DNA from: Terriglobia bacterium
GTDB lineage: Bacteria; Acidobacteriota; Terriglobia; Acidiferrales; UBA7541
Assembly: GCA_020072805.1 (NCBI GenBank)
Contig: JAIQGC010000036.1
Coordinates: forward strand, 1 to 38,008
Direction of reading: 5' to 3'
DNA length: 38,008 nucleotides
Both the position numbers and the translations under genes were made by a program. Numbering within the stretch: position 1 is the stretch's first letter; each line of letters opens with the position of its first letter. Below the pieces are notes generated by a model. That model saw only the letters and a list, made by a program, of their open reading frames with translations, searched no databases and was not told the DNA's origin. Positions 7,544 to 16,572 of the stretch are shown in pieces.

Positions 7544-9367
7544 TTGGCTCCCCTCATTCATGCTCAGGGAATCTCGAAACGCTTTGGCAGCGCCCCGCTT
7601 TTCCAGGACATCACCTTCAGCGTCTCCGAGGGCGGCCGCATCGGCCTGATCGGCCCCAACGGCTCCGGGAAATCCACGCTGCTGGCGATTCTGCACGGGC
7701 GGGTCAAGCCCGACTCCGGCGACGTCGCCGTGCGCAAGCGCACGCGCCTGGCCAGCGTCGCGCAGGATTCCGAGTTCCCTGCCGATGCTACCGTCCGCTC
7801 GGTGATCGAAAGCGCGCTAGACAGCGCCGGCGTGCACGAATCCGATCACGCCGGGCGCATGGCCGAAATCATGGGCCGCGCCGGCCTCGACGACCTCGAC
7901 GCTCCCGCCGCCAAGCTCTCCGGAGGCTGGCGCAAGCGCCTGGCTATCGCCGCAGCGCTCGTGCAGCATCCCGATATTCTGCTCCTCGACGAGCCCACCA
8001 ATCATCTCGATCTCGCCGGCATCGAATGGCTCGAAGGCGTCCTCGCGCGCGCGCCCTTCGCCTGCGTGGTGGTCAGCCACGACCGCTATTTCCTCGAAAA
8101 CGTGGCCACCGAAGTGGTCGAACTCGACCGCGTCTATGAGGACGGCCTGCTGCGCGTCGAGGGCAACTACAGCCATTTCCTCGAAGCCAAGGAAGCCTAC
8201 CTGCATTCGCAGCGCAAGCACCAGCAGGCGCTCGAAAATCGCGTGCACACGGAAATCGAATGGCTGCGCCGCGGCCCCAAGGCCCGCACCACCAAATCCA
8301 AATCGCGCATCGGCAAGGCCCACGAGATGATCGGCGACCTGGCCCAGCTCAACGAGCGCACCCGCGCCGTTTCCGCGCAGATCGATTTTTCCGCTTCCGG
8401 CCGCAAGACCCGCCAGCTCGTCGAACTCGCGGACGTCAGCTACTCCATCGGCGAGCGCACGCTTTTTAAAGACATCGATTTCAGCGTCACCAACGGCATG
8501 CGCGTCGGCCTCGTCGGCCCCAACGGCAGCGGCAAGACCACGCTCCTGCGCCTGCTGCGCGGGGAGATGCCGCCCACCTCCGGCACAATCCGCCGCGCCG
8601 AGCCTCTGCGCATCGTCTATTTCGACCAGAGCCGCCAGCTCGATCCCAATGTTTCTCTCCGCCGCGCTCTCGCTCCGGACAGTGACTCCGTCATCTATCA
8701 GGACCGCGTGATTCACGTGGCCGCCTGGGCCGACCGCTTTCTCTTTGCCGCCGAGGACCTGGAAACGCCCGTGGGCCGTCTTTCCGGCGGCGAGCGCGCC
8801 CGCGTGCTCATCGCTCAGCTCATGCTGCAACCCGCCGACCTGCTCCTGCTCGACGAGCCCACCAACGACCTGGACATTCCCACGCTGGAAATTCTCGAAG
8901 AGTCGCTGCTTGAATATCCCGGCGCGCTGGTCCTGGTCACGCACGACCGCTTCATGCTCGACCGCGTTTCCACCATTGTTCTGGGACTCGATGGCGAGGG
9001 CGGCGCCGAGCGCTTCGCCGATTACCGGCAATGGGAAGAGTGGCAGGATTCGCCGAAGAAAAAGACAACGTCAAAACAGTCCGCTGCGGCCCGCCCCGCG
9101 ACTGCGGCGGCTCCAGCGGCTCCGGCTTCCGCTCCCGCCGCGAAGAGCAAACTCTCCTACAACGAAGCCCGCGAACTCGCCGGCATCGAACAGCGCATCG
9201 CCGAGGCCGAGCAACTTCTCCGCGCCAAACACGCCTCCATCGAAGACCCCGCCATCGCCAGCGACGCTCCGCGCCTGCACGCCGCCTGCCTGGAACTCGA
9301 AGAGGCCCAGCGCACGGTAGATACGCTCTACGCCCGCTGGGCCGAACTCGGACAGAAGCAGGCCTGA
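7544..9367 (+). CDS. ABC-F family ATPase, Uup-like
   Basis: The protein has two ABC cassettes in one chain with no membrane segments. Cassette 1 has Walker A GPNGSGKST (37-45), signature LSGGW (125-129) and Walker B LLLDEPTNHLD. Cassette 2 has GPNGSGKTT (325-333), LSGGE (413-417) and LLLDEPTNDLD. The linker between them (about 205-290) is the ABC-F P-site tRNA interaction region. An Ala/Pro/Lys-rich spacer leads to a C-terminal coiled coil (about 538-605) as in Uup. ABC-F proteins act on ribosomes or, for Uup, also affect DNA transposition and ribosome maturation. The start is TTG at 7544; AGGAG lies about 13 nt upstream, which is long, but an in-frame stop at 7514 leaves no ATG. At 607 residues it is full length. 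It is convergent with the next gene, 12 nt apart. Confidence 0.88.
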   Translation: MAPLIHAQGISKRFGSAPLFQDITFSVSEGGRIGLIGPNGSGKSTLLAILHGRVKPDSGDVAVRKRTRLASVAQDSEFPADATVRSVIESALDSAGVHESDHAGRMAEIMGRAGLDDLDAPAAKLSGGWRKRLAIAAALVQHPDILLLDEPTNHLDLAGIEWLEGVLARAPFACVVVSHDRYFLENVATEVVELDRVYEDGLLRVEGNYSHFLEAKEAYLHSQRKHQQALENRVHTEIEWLRRGPKARTTKSKSRIGKAHEMIGDLAQLNERTRAVSAQIDFSASGRKTRQLVELADVSYSIGERTLFKDIDFSVTNGMRVGLVGPNGSGKTTLLRLLRGEMPPTSGTIRRAEPLRIVYFDQSRQLDPNVSLRRALAPDSDSVIYQDRVIHVAAWADRFLFAAEDLETPVGRLSGGERARVLIAQLMLQPADLLLLDEPTNDLDIPTLEILEESLLEYPGALVLVTHDRFMLDRVSTIVLGLDGEGGAERFADYRQWEEWQDSPKKKTTSKQSAAARPATAAAPAAPASAPAAKSKLSYNEARELAGIEQRIAEAEQLLRAKHASIEDPAIASDAPRLHAACLELEEAQRTVDTLYARWAELGQKQA

Positions 9368-9379
9368 GCGCCCGCCCCG

Positions 9380-12300
9380 TTACTTCCCCGCTTCCCCGGG
9401 CTTCTCCGCCGCGGGCGCGATGGGCGGTATATTGTTCTTCTTGATGGCCTCGTTCAGAGCCGCCAGATTTTTCGCCTGGATTTCCTTCCAGGCGTCCAGC
9501 TGCTTCTCCAGCCTTCCGCTCAGTTCCTCGAACACTTCATACTCCGGCGCCGTCGGCGCCGCGTCCGCGCCTTCCACCGTCCCCTTCAGCGACATCAACT
9601 GGTCCGCCGTCTGAATCGGATAATTCAGCGGGTCCTGACTGCTCTTGGATTTCGGCTGGATGATTTTCTCCTCCACGGCGTTCATCTTCTTCACCACTTC
9701 CCCCGCCGCTTCCAGCACCGCCTTGGCCGACTCATCCGCCGCCAGCCGCTTCTGCAGTGCTTCGATCTGCCCGCGCACGCTGCGCATCTGGTTCACCGCC
9801 GCGTGCCCGGCGCTCGCTCGCTCGGCGATTCGCCGCGCTAGCTCCGCCTGCTTTTCGAAATCCGCCTGCGTCGCCGCCACCCGCGGGTCCTTCACGATCT
9901 CCACCGCCGCTGTGTACGTTTTCCCCGCCGCGGTCAGCTTCACCTGATACGTTCCCGGCGCCGCCAGCGCTCCCGCCGGACGCCCGCCCCAGCTCACCGC
10001 TCCCGGCACCTTCACCGGCGCTTCTCCCTGCATGTCCCACACAAAGCGGTTCAGCCCGGCTTCCGCGGGCAGTTTTTCCCCGCCGCCTCGTCCGGAGAAT
10101 TCGCCTTCTTCGCCTCCGGCTTCCGCTTCGCCTTCGCCGGATTTCTTGCTGGAATATTTCCGCACGCTCCTTCCCTGCGCGTCCAGAATCTCCAGCGTCA
10201 CCGCTTCCTTGTCTTTCGGCGCGGCCTTCAGCCAGTAATCAATCATCGCTCCGCTCGGCGGATTTTCTCCCGCCGGCATCCCGCCGGGAATCACGAATCC
10301 CGGCCCGCGGAAGCGCACCGCAGCCGCTGGCGCGAAAAGATGCGCCTCTTCTTTGACCGTCTCCGCCGTGGTCTCCCGCAGCGCCGTGATGTTGTCCAGT
10401 ATCCAGAACGAGCGCCCGTGCGTCGCCGCCACCAGGTCGTTCTCCTGCACCATCAGATCATGCACCGGCACGGCGGGAAGGTTCAGCCGCAGCGCTTGCC
10501 AGTGCGCCCCGTCGTCGCTCGAATAAAATACGCCCGTCTCCGTCCCGGCAAAGAGCAGTCCCTTGCGCTTGGGATCTTCGCGCACCGCGTGCACGTAGGC
10601 CGTCTCCGGCAATCCCGTGGTCAGCTTCGTCCAGGTCTTGCCGTAGTCCGCCGTCTTGAAAATGTACGGGCGATAGTCGTCCAGCTTGTGGCGGTCCACC
10701 GCCACGTAGGCCGTTCCCGCCGCGTGCGGCGAAGCATCGATCAAGCTGATCATGCTCCATTCGCCAAACTCCTTCGCCGTCACGTTCGTCCAGTGCTGCC
10801 CCGCATCGCGCGTGATGTGCACCAGCCCGTCGTCGGTTCCCGCCCACAGCACGCCCTTTTCCACCGGCGATTCCGCCAGCGCGAAAACCGTGTCGTAATA
10901 TTCCACGCTGGTGTTGTCCTGCGTCAGCGGCCCGCCCGAGGACTGCTGCTTGCTCTTGTCGTTCCGCGTCAGGTCGCCGCTCACCGCCGTCCAGCTCATC
11001 CCGTTATCCTTCGTCAGGAACACCGCTTCCCCGCCGTGATAGAGCAGGCTCGGATCGTGTTTCGAAATCAGGATCGGCGCCGTCCACTGAAAACGGTGCT
11101 TCAACTCCGCCGCTCCCGCGCCCATGGCGACGAACTCGCTTGCCGTACTCTGTACGATGTTCTTGTCGAAGCGCGTGATCATTCCGCCGTACGACCCCGC
11201 ATAGATAATCGCGGGATTGCGCGGATCGGCCACCACGTAGCCCGATTCCCCCCCGCCCACGTCGTACCAGTCCGTATTGTCAATCACTCCGCCGTCGCTG
11301 CGGCTGGCGATGGACACCGTCGAATTGTCCTGCTGCGCCCCCAGGACGCGGTAGGGAAACGAATTGTCCGTCGAAACATGATAGAACTGCGCGGTCGGCT
11401 GGTTCGCCTGCGTCGTCCACGTCTTCCCGCCGTCGTGCGTCACCGTGGCCCCGCCGTCGTTGGCATTGATCAGCCAGTCCGTGTTCGTCGGATCGATCCA
11501 CAGCCCGTGGTGATCTCCGTGCGGCGCGCGCACCGCGGCAAAATTCTTTCCTCCGTCAACCGAGCGGAACATCGTCGCGTTCAGCACGTACACCGTCTCC
11601 ACGTTCCTGGGATCGGCGAAAATGTGATGGTAGTACCACGCCCGCTGCGTGAAGCGGTGGTCCCCGTTGATGAGGTTCCAGCTTTCTCCTCCGTCGTCGC
11701 TCCGGTAGATTCCGCCCTTTTCCGCTTCGATGATCGCGTACACCCGCTGGCTGTTCCCGCCGGAGACCGTCACTCCGATCTTCCCCAGCACGCCCCCCGG
11801 CAGCCCGTGGCCTTCGAGCCGCGTCCAGGTCGATCCGCCGTCGCTCGACTTATACAGTCCGCTGCCCGGCCCGCCGCTGGTCAATCCCCACGGCGAACGC
11901 TGCGCTTCCCACATCGCGGCAAAAAGAATCCGCGGGTTCGCCGGGTCCATCGCCAGGTCAATCGCGCCGGTCTTGCTGTCCTTATAGAGCACCTTCTGCC
12001 AGTTCTTTCCGCCGTCCGTCGAGCGGTACACCCCGCGCGTCTCATTCGGTCCATAGGCATGCCCCAGCGCCGCCACGTACACCACGTCCGCATTCTTGGG
12101 GTCCACCACGATGCGCGCGATATGCTGCGAATCATCGAGCCCGATCCGCGCCCACGTCTTCCCCGCGTCCACCGACTTGTACATCCCGTCGCCAAACGAA
12201 ATATTTCCCCGAATGCAGGATTCGCCCGTTCCCACGTAAATCACGTTGGCATCCGAAGGCGCCACCGTGATCGCCCCCACCGACATGATTCCCGTCTTGT

Positions 12301-12637
12301 CCGTCAGCGGCGTCCACGCCAATCCCCCGCTGGTCGTCTTCCAAACTCCCCCAGCCACCGCGCCGAAATAATACGTGTTCGCATCGCCCGCCACTCCCGC
12401 CACAGCCAGCGCCCGCCCGCCGCGGAACGGCCCGATCTGCCGCCACTTCATCGCCTTCAGCGCGACTTCCTCACCCGCCTGTGCCGCGGGCGCCGCTGCC
12501 TCGGCCTGTTTCGCTGGCTCCGCCGGCTTGCTCTGCTTGGGCTTTTTCGTCTGCGCCGCCAGCCCCGCGCTCCACGCCGCCGCGCACAGCATCACCAGCG
12601 CCCAATAAATCGCCATCCGCTTCGCAGTCCGCACCAT
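9380..12637 (-). CDS. Large secreted Asp-box (BNR/sortilin-VPS10-like) repeat protein
   Basis: The protein has 1085 residues from ATG 12637, which has a purine-rich Shine-Dalgarno (GGAGAGGGAGAG). An upstream open frame to 12874 encodes only low-complexity RERGRGRER and is rejected. A signal peptide ends near SAGLAAQ, followed by a Lys/Pro/Ala linker. At least ten Asp-box motifs of the form S/T-x-D-x-G-x-x-W are spread over the first two thirds, for example STDGGKNW, SSDGGSTW, SDDGGESW, THDGGKTW, TRDAGQHW and TADYGKTW, which implies one or two ten-bladed beta-propellers. The C-terminal third has a Gly/Glu-rich insert, a beta domain and a helical coiled-coil part. Such proteins are often labelled glycosyl hydrolase, but no catalytic residues can be assigned. 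The role is unknown; extracellular or outer-surface binding is likely. Confidence 0.85.
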   Translation of the reverse strand: MVRTAKRMAIYWALVMLCAAAWSAGLAAQTKKPKQSKPAEPAKQAEAAAPAAQAGEEVALKAMKWRQIGPFRGGRALAVAGVAGDANTYYFGAVAGGVWKTTSGGLAWTPLTDKTGIMSVGAITVAPSDANVIYVGTGESCIRGNISFGDGMYKSVDAGKTWARIGLDDSQHIARIVVDPKNADVVYVAALGHAYGPNETRGVYRSTDGGKNWQKVLYKDSKTGAIDLAMDPANPRILFAAMWEAQRSPWGLTSGGPGSGLYKSSDGGSTWTRLEGHGLPGGVLGKIGVTVSGGNSQRVYAIIEAEKGGIYRSDDGGESWNLINGDHRFTQRAWYYHHIFADPRNVETVYVLNATMFRSVDGGKNFAAVRAPHGDHHGLWIDPTNTDWLINANDGGATVTHDGGKTWTTQANQPTAQFYHVSTDNSFPYRVLGAQQDNSTVSIASRSDGGVIDNTDWYDVGGGESGYVVADPRNPAIIYAGSYGGMITRFDKNIVQSTASEFVAMGAGAAELKHRFQWTAPILISKHDPSLLYHGGEAVFLTKDNGMSWTAVSGDLTRNDKSKQQSSGGPLTQDNTSVEYYDTVFALAESPVEKGVLWAGTDDGLVHITRDAGQHWTNVTAKEFGEWSMISLIDASPHAAGTAYVAVDRHKLDDYRPYIFKTADYGKTWTKLTTGLPETAYVHAVREDPKRKGLLFAGTETGVFYSSDDGAHWQALRLNLPAVPVHDLMVQENDLVAATHGRSFWILDNITALRETTAETVKEEAHLFAPAAAVRFRGPGFVIPGGMPAGENPPSGAMIDYWLKAAPKDKEAVTLEILDAQGRSVRKYSSKKSGEGEAEAGGEEGEFSGRGGGEKLPAEAGLNRFVWDMQGEAPVKVPGAVSWGGRPAGALAAPGTYQVKLTAAGKTYTAAVEIVKDPRVAATQADFEKQAELARRIAERASAGHAAVNQMRSVRGQIEALQKRLAADESAKAVLEAAGEVVKKMNAVEEKIIQPKSKSSQDPLNYPIQTADQLMSLKGTVEGADAAPTAPEYEVFEELSGRLEKQLDAWKEIQAKNLAALNEAIKKNNIPPIAPAAEKPGEAGK

Positions 12638-12799
12638 GATTGCTCTCCCTCTCCAAACTTTCCTGGAACCCGCATTATCTTCCGCCCAACCACCACCAGC
12701 CAAAAACCGGAAGAGAATGCCGCATTGTAACCGATAAGCCTGCACAAGAGACGTGACCCTCTCCCCCAGCGTTTCAACATTGACCTCTCGCCCGGGGTG

Positions 12800-12832
12800 C
12801 CGCACCCTTTGCGCTCTTCGCAAAGGGTGCGG
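12800..12832. terminator. Strong 14-bp hairpin next to polypyrimidine tract
   Basis: CCGCACCCTTTGCG (12800-12813) and CGCAAAGGGTGCGG (12819-12832) form a perfect 14-bp stem with a 5-nt loop. On the plus strand it is followed by TTTT and a TCT-rich tract to about 12870. It lies between two minus-strand genes. On the minus strand the following bases are GC-rich, so it is a poor intrinsic terminator for the upstream flavoprotein gene and may instead be a repeat-type hairpin. Confidence 0.5.
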
Positions 12833-12880
12833 GTTTTCTCTTTCTCTTCCTCTTCCTCTTTCTCTTTCTTGCACCCTCCG

Positions 12881-14065
12881 CTAAATCGCCCGCCCCGCCG
12901 CCGCTCCCGACGCCCACGCCCACTGAAAGTTGTAGCCCCCCAACTGCCCCGTCACGTCCACCACCTCCCCGATAAAATACAGCCCCGGCACTTCCCGGCA
13001 CTCCATCGTCTTGCTCGATAGCTCGTCCGTATCCACTCCCCCCGCGGTCACTTCCGCCTTCTCGTAGCCCTCCGTCCCGCTGGGCGCCAGCACCCATCCG
13101 TGCGCCTGCTCTTCCATCTCCGCCAAATCCTCGTTGCTCAACCCGCGCGGCTTGTGCGCTGCAAACCACGTCTCCGCCAGCCGCTTCGGCAAGACTTCTT
13201 CCAGCGCCCGCCGCGCCGCCGCCAGGTTGCGCACCTTCCCCTCGCGCAGCGCCGCGGTCACCTCCTTCCCCGGCGCCAGGTCAATCCGCAGCTTCCTACC
13301 CTTCTTCCAGTACGAGGAAATCTGCAAAATCGCCGGCCCGCTCAATCCGCGGTGCGTGATCAGCATCTTCTCCCGAAACACCGGCGCCGCTTCCTCCGCA
13401 CCCTCCACGCTCGCCACCACCTCCGCCGACACTCCCGCCAACTCGCAATACCTCCCGCGTTCCTTCCCGGCGAGCGTCAGCGGCACCAGCCCCGGCCGCG
13501 TCGGAATAATTTTCAATCCGAACTCCCGTGCGATCTCATACCCCAGTGCCGTCGCTCCCATCTTGGGAATGGAAAGCCCGCCCGTGGCCACCACCAGCGC
13601 CGGCGCCTCGAACTCCGCCGCTTCCGTGCGCACGATAAATCCGTCCGCCCGGCGCACCTCGCGAATCCGGCTCTTCAAGAAAATCTCCACGCCGCCCGCG
13701 CGGCATTCCTCCTCCAGCATCTCCAGAATTTCCCGCGCCGACCCGTCGCAGAAAAGCTGCCCCAGCGTCTTTTCGTGATAGGCGATGCCGTGCTTTTCCA
13801 CCAGCGCGATGAAATCCGCCGGCGTATACCGCGCCAGCGCCGACTTGGCAAAGTGCGGGTTCGCCGAAATGAAATTCTCCGCCCCGCAATGCAAATTCGT
13901 GAAGTTGCAGCGGCCCCCGCCCGAAATCAGAATCTTCTTCCCCGCCTGCTCCGCGTGATCCAGCACGGCCACCCGCCGCCCGCGCCGCCCCGCCTCCGCC
14001 GCGCACAGCAGCCCCGCCGCACCCGCCCCCAGCACCAGCGCGTCGAATTTTCGCTTCAATCCCAC
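12881..14065 (-). CDS. BaiN/HI0933-family NAD(P)/FAD-dependent oxidoreductase
   Basis: The protein has 394 residues. An N-terminal FAD-binding Rossmann motif GAGAAG (12-17) is followed by the family hallmark GKKILISGGGRCNFTN (42-57). A second nucleotide-contact region VVATGG lies near 155-160, and the C-terminal FIGEVVDVTGQLGGYNFQ segment is typical of HI0933-like flavoproteins. Family members (BaiN, YhiN) are cytosolic flavoproteins whose physiological substrates are mostly unknown; BaiN acts on bile acid intermediates. Length is normal and no domain is missing. It stands alone, with 98 nt to the upstream operon end, and no regulatory site is evident. Confidence 0.88.
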   Translation of the reverse strand: MGLKRKFDALVLGAGAAGLLCAAEAGRRGRRVAVLDHAEQAGKKILISGGGRCNFTNLHCGAENFISANPHFAKSALARYTPADFIALVEKHGIAYHEKTLGQLFCDGSAREILEMLEEECRAGGVEIFLKSRIREVRRADGFIVRTEAAEFEAPALVVATGGLSIPKMGATALGYEIAREFGLKIIPTRPGLVPLTLAGKERGRYCELAGVSAEVVASVEGAEEAAPVFREKMLITHRGLSGPAILQISSYWKKGRKLRIDLAPGKEVTAALREGKVRNLAAARRALEEVLPKRLAETWFAAHKPRGLSNEDLAEMEEQAHGWVLAPSGTEGYEKAEVTAGGVDTDELSSKTMECREVPGLYFIGEVVDVTGQLGGYNFQWAWASGAAAGRAI

Positions 14066-14164
14066 ACTGCCACCCCATCCCCGCCGTACTCACACCTCAT
14101 TCCGGCGGGCAGACCATGCATCATAAAGCAGGAATTCGCGTGCCGCACTTGCTATCGGCGCGGA

Positions 14165-14932
14165 TTAAGGACGGACATAGCCGGGGCTGGCGGGTGGAAC
14201 GTAATCCTGTCCGTATTTATTTTTGTGGGACAGCGTGAACTGGGGATTCTCGGCGAGTTCGATCGGGTCCAGCGTGTGGGCGGTCTCCGAAATCGTCACA
14301 ACCCGCTCCAACTTTTTCAGCTCTTCCACGCTGCTCCGCTCATACCACACGTGCAAGCGGTAGCTTCCCGCCACCACATCGCGCAGCGTCACCCGCCCGG
14401 AGCGTTCGGAAACGGCAAAGTATGGCGTGGGGACCGCCACGACAATCGCGCTCATCTCCGGGTGAATATTGCAAAACAAGAAGCTCACACCCGCGCGATC
14501 AAAATGCACGGTATGGCTGGTCCCTGCTTCGTAGAGACCCAGGTCAAAGCGCTTGCCGTTGAACAGCGAAAAGACATTGTGAAAAAAAGGATCCTTGTTG
14601 GGAAACTGCACCTCGGCGCCGGTCTGCACAACCAGAAGATGCGGCTCGAAACTCTTGTTTTGCTGGGTCAGGCGCAGCGCTTGTCCTGTGCGCGGCGCGC
14701 CCGGCGGAACTTCCGCGGACGGCTCCAGCGGCGTAAGCCAGACCACCACGTTCGAGGCATCGGCCAGGCGTTCACCTCCGTCCTTCTCCCCGCCCGCTTT
14801 GTGCTTCACGATGGACACTTCCCCGCTGACGGCCAGGCGCTGTGCGGCCGCCGCGCCTGCCCCGGCGCAGAAACAGATCCCTCCAAGGCATATCCCCTTC
14901 CGGAAGATCCGTGTCCACTGTGCTGTGCGCAT
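14165..14932 (-). CDS. Secreted plastocyanin-like (type-1 copper) protein
   Basis: The protein has 255 residues with a signal peptide ending near AGAAAAQ. The central cupredoxin domain shows H118 (FFHNV), then C154-x2-H157-x2-M160 in FCNIHPEM, the type-1 blue copper pattern. It is followed by a small beta domain (about 170-215) resembling carboxypeptidase-regulatory/Ig folds. Proteins of this build are often annotated as methylamine utilisation or plastocyanin-like. The ATG overlaps the porin stop by one base (TGATG), so translation is coupled. The longer open frame to 15772 runs against the porin in another frame and is discarded. It is the third gene of the kinase-porin-cupredoxin operon. 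A role in electron transfer or copper handling is inferred. Confidence 0.8.
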   Translation of the reverse strand: MRTAQWTRIFRKGICLGGICFCAGAGAAAAQRLAVSGEVSIVKHKAGGEKDGGERLADASNVVVWLTPLEPSAEVPPGAPRTGQALRLTQQNKSFEPHLLVVQTGAEVQFPNKDPFFHNVFSLFNGKRFDLGLYEAGTSHTVHFDRAGVSFLFCNIHPEMSAIVVAVPTPYFAVSERSGRVTLRDVVAGSYRLHVWYERSSVEELKKLERVVTISETAHTLDPIELAENPQFTLSHKNKYGQDYVPPASPGYVRP

Positions 14933-16530
14933 CAGAATGTGTACCCCAGAACCACGTTCAGGTGGTTCGCCGTATTGAATTCGCCGTAACTCTCCGTGGT
15001 GCGCAGGTGGCGGTACTCCACAGAAAAAAGCACATCGGAGCGCGGCTGATAAATAAAATTCGCCAGGGTCGCTTGGTTCCGCGCCAGCACGGACTCGTAG
15101 AAAATCGGCAGGGAAGAAAACAGGCGGATCTGGCTCGCAAAGGGATTGTCCTGCCCGTAGGCGGCGTTGATTTCGAATTTGGCCCGGGGCTTGAATTTCA
15201 GCTGCACCCAACCGCCCATCGAGTTCAGCCCCTGCACCATCGTCGCCGGGTCCGCGAGCAGCCCGCTCACGAGCACCGTCTGGCCGATGGCTCCGCCCAG
15301 GCCTCCCACGGCGCGGCCGCGGTAAAACTCCCCGCTGAGGTCGAAGAATTTTCCAAGCGGCAGCAGCGCGTCCGCGGTTCCCGTCCAGGCATCCACGCTG
15401 CGTCCCCATCCCCAATCCTGGCGGGCATAATAACCGCCCACGCCAGCGCTCACGCTCCGCCCGAAAAACGGACGGCTCCAGGCCACCCGCGCGGCGTAAG
15501 CCGGCTGGTCGGACTTCTCGCCGTTCGTAGGCGCGCGGAAATATTCGTTCGCGGGCAGTTCCCCTGAAATCGAATCCAGAATGCCGCCTTGCAGCAGCAA
15601 GCTGCTGGAGCCCGGCAACCCAACGCGATGCTCGATGCGCACCTGCGGCGTCCAGCTCCACAAGGCCCCGGCATAGGAAAACGCGGGAGCGGCGAGAGAA
15701 GCGATGGACGAAGGCGCCAGCGGCGCGAAAAACAGGTGATCCTGCCCCGCCACCAGGGACGTATGGGCCCAATCCAGGCGAATCGTGCCGGTGCGCAGTC
15801 TCATCAGCCCCGTCGAGTTTCCGTAAGGCACTCCGGGAAAGCCCGCCGCAAAATCGAATTTCAAATCGGCGCTGCTGCGCGCCCCGGCGATGTCCGGCCC
15901 AAATACCTGCAACCCAATCTGCGACTGCCGCAGAGAGCCTCCGAAAGCTCCTTTCGAATCGAGTGCCTGCGGGGCAACTGCGAACTGGGGAAAATCCTGA
16001 TTGTCCACCGCGCCGCGATTGCCATAGAGATTCAGCAGCACGATCCCGGAAAGCCGCAGCCGGTACTTCGACCCGCTTTCCACCTTGGTCTGAACCTGAT
16101 CGTTGATCTTGCCGTCGGCCAGCTCCTGATTCTCTTCCAGCCGGTCGAGGCGTTCCGGGACGCTCAACCCCTGCCCGGGCGCGGGACCACCGGCCGCTCC
16201 CGGGGTCACCGGAAAGACTGCCTCCTGCGGCGGCGCGGGCGGCGCTTGCTGCCCCCGGACCAGCTCCAGCTCCCGCCGCAGCGCCAGCACTTCCTCCCGC
16301 AATCCCTGATCTTCACTGCGCAGTTCGCTCATCTGCCCGTGCAAGGCCTGGACCTGCGCCTGCACTTCGTGCAGCGTTTCCACAAGCAACTTCAGTTCTG
16401 TTGCCGCGGACGCGGCCGTGGCGGCCTGCGCCGGCGCCTCCTGCGCCCGCGCGGAAGCCGCGCTCAGCAGCAACAATCCTCCGGCGACGCACATCCGCAT
16501 ACGGCTTCTCCTGCTGCCCTTGCTTCGCAT
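14932..16530 (-). CDS. Outer-membrane porin-like beta-barrel with N-terminal coiled coil
   Basis: The protein has 532 residues from ATG 16530, chosen because AGGAGG sits 5 nt before it; ATG 16551 lacks a ribosome site. A signal peptide ends near ASARAQE. Residues about 40-95 are a heptad-like coiled coil (LVETLHEVQAQVQALHGQ), then a Pro/Gly linker. The rest is alternating polar/aromatic beta strands ending in an aromatic residue (VLGYTF), the usual signal for outer-membrane barrel insertion. Coiled-coil-anchored porins of this kind are seen in several Gram-negative phyla. It follows the sensor kinase by 42 nt and precedes the cupredoxin, so expression may respond to the kinase. The transported solute is unknown. 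Confidence 0.82.
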   Translation of the reverse strand: MRSKGSRRSRMRMCVAGGLLLLSAASARAQEAPAQAATAASAATELKLLVETLHEVQAQVQALHGQMSELRSEDQGLREEVLALRRELELVRGQQAPPAPPQEAVFPVTPGAAGGPAPGQGLSVPERLDRLEENQELADGKINDQVQTKVESGSKYRLRLSGIVLLNLYGNRGAVDNQDFPQFAVAPQALDSKGAFGGSLRQSQIGLQVFGPDIAGARSSADLKFDFAAGFPGVPYGNSTGLMRLRTGTIRLDWAHTSLVAGQDHLFFAPLAPSSIASLAAPAFSYAGALWSWTPQVRIEHRVGLPGSSSLLLQGGILDSISGELPANEYFRAPTNGEKSDQPAYAARVAWSRPFFGRSVSAGVGGYYARQDWGWGRSVDAWTGTADALLPLGKFFDLSGEFYRGRAVGGLGGAIGQTVLVSGLLADPATMVQGLNSMGGWVQLKFKPRAKFEINAAYGQDNPFASQIRLFSSLPIFYESVLARNQATLANFIYQPRSDVLFSVEYRHLRTTESYGEFNTANHLNVVLGYTF

Positions 16531-16572
16531 CCAGGCCTCCTCTCTCCGCATATTTGCAGCCCGCTGAAACCC

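Noticed and set aside
10340-12730. 796-codon plus-strand open frame opposite the Asp-box protein
   Set aside because: Arg/Pro/His-rich composition and no domains; shadow of the reverse-strand gene.
12638-12874. N-terminal extension of the Asp-box protein (RERGRGRER text)
   Set aside because: It is a purine-rich low-complexity stretch overlapping the hairpin. A good signal peptide and ribosome site start at 12637.
14933-15772. Long upstream extension of the cupredoxin frame
   Set aside because: It runs inside the porin gene in another frame. The cupredoxin has its own ATG and signal peptide at 14932.
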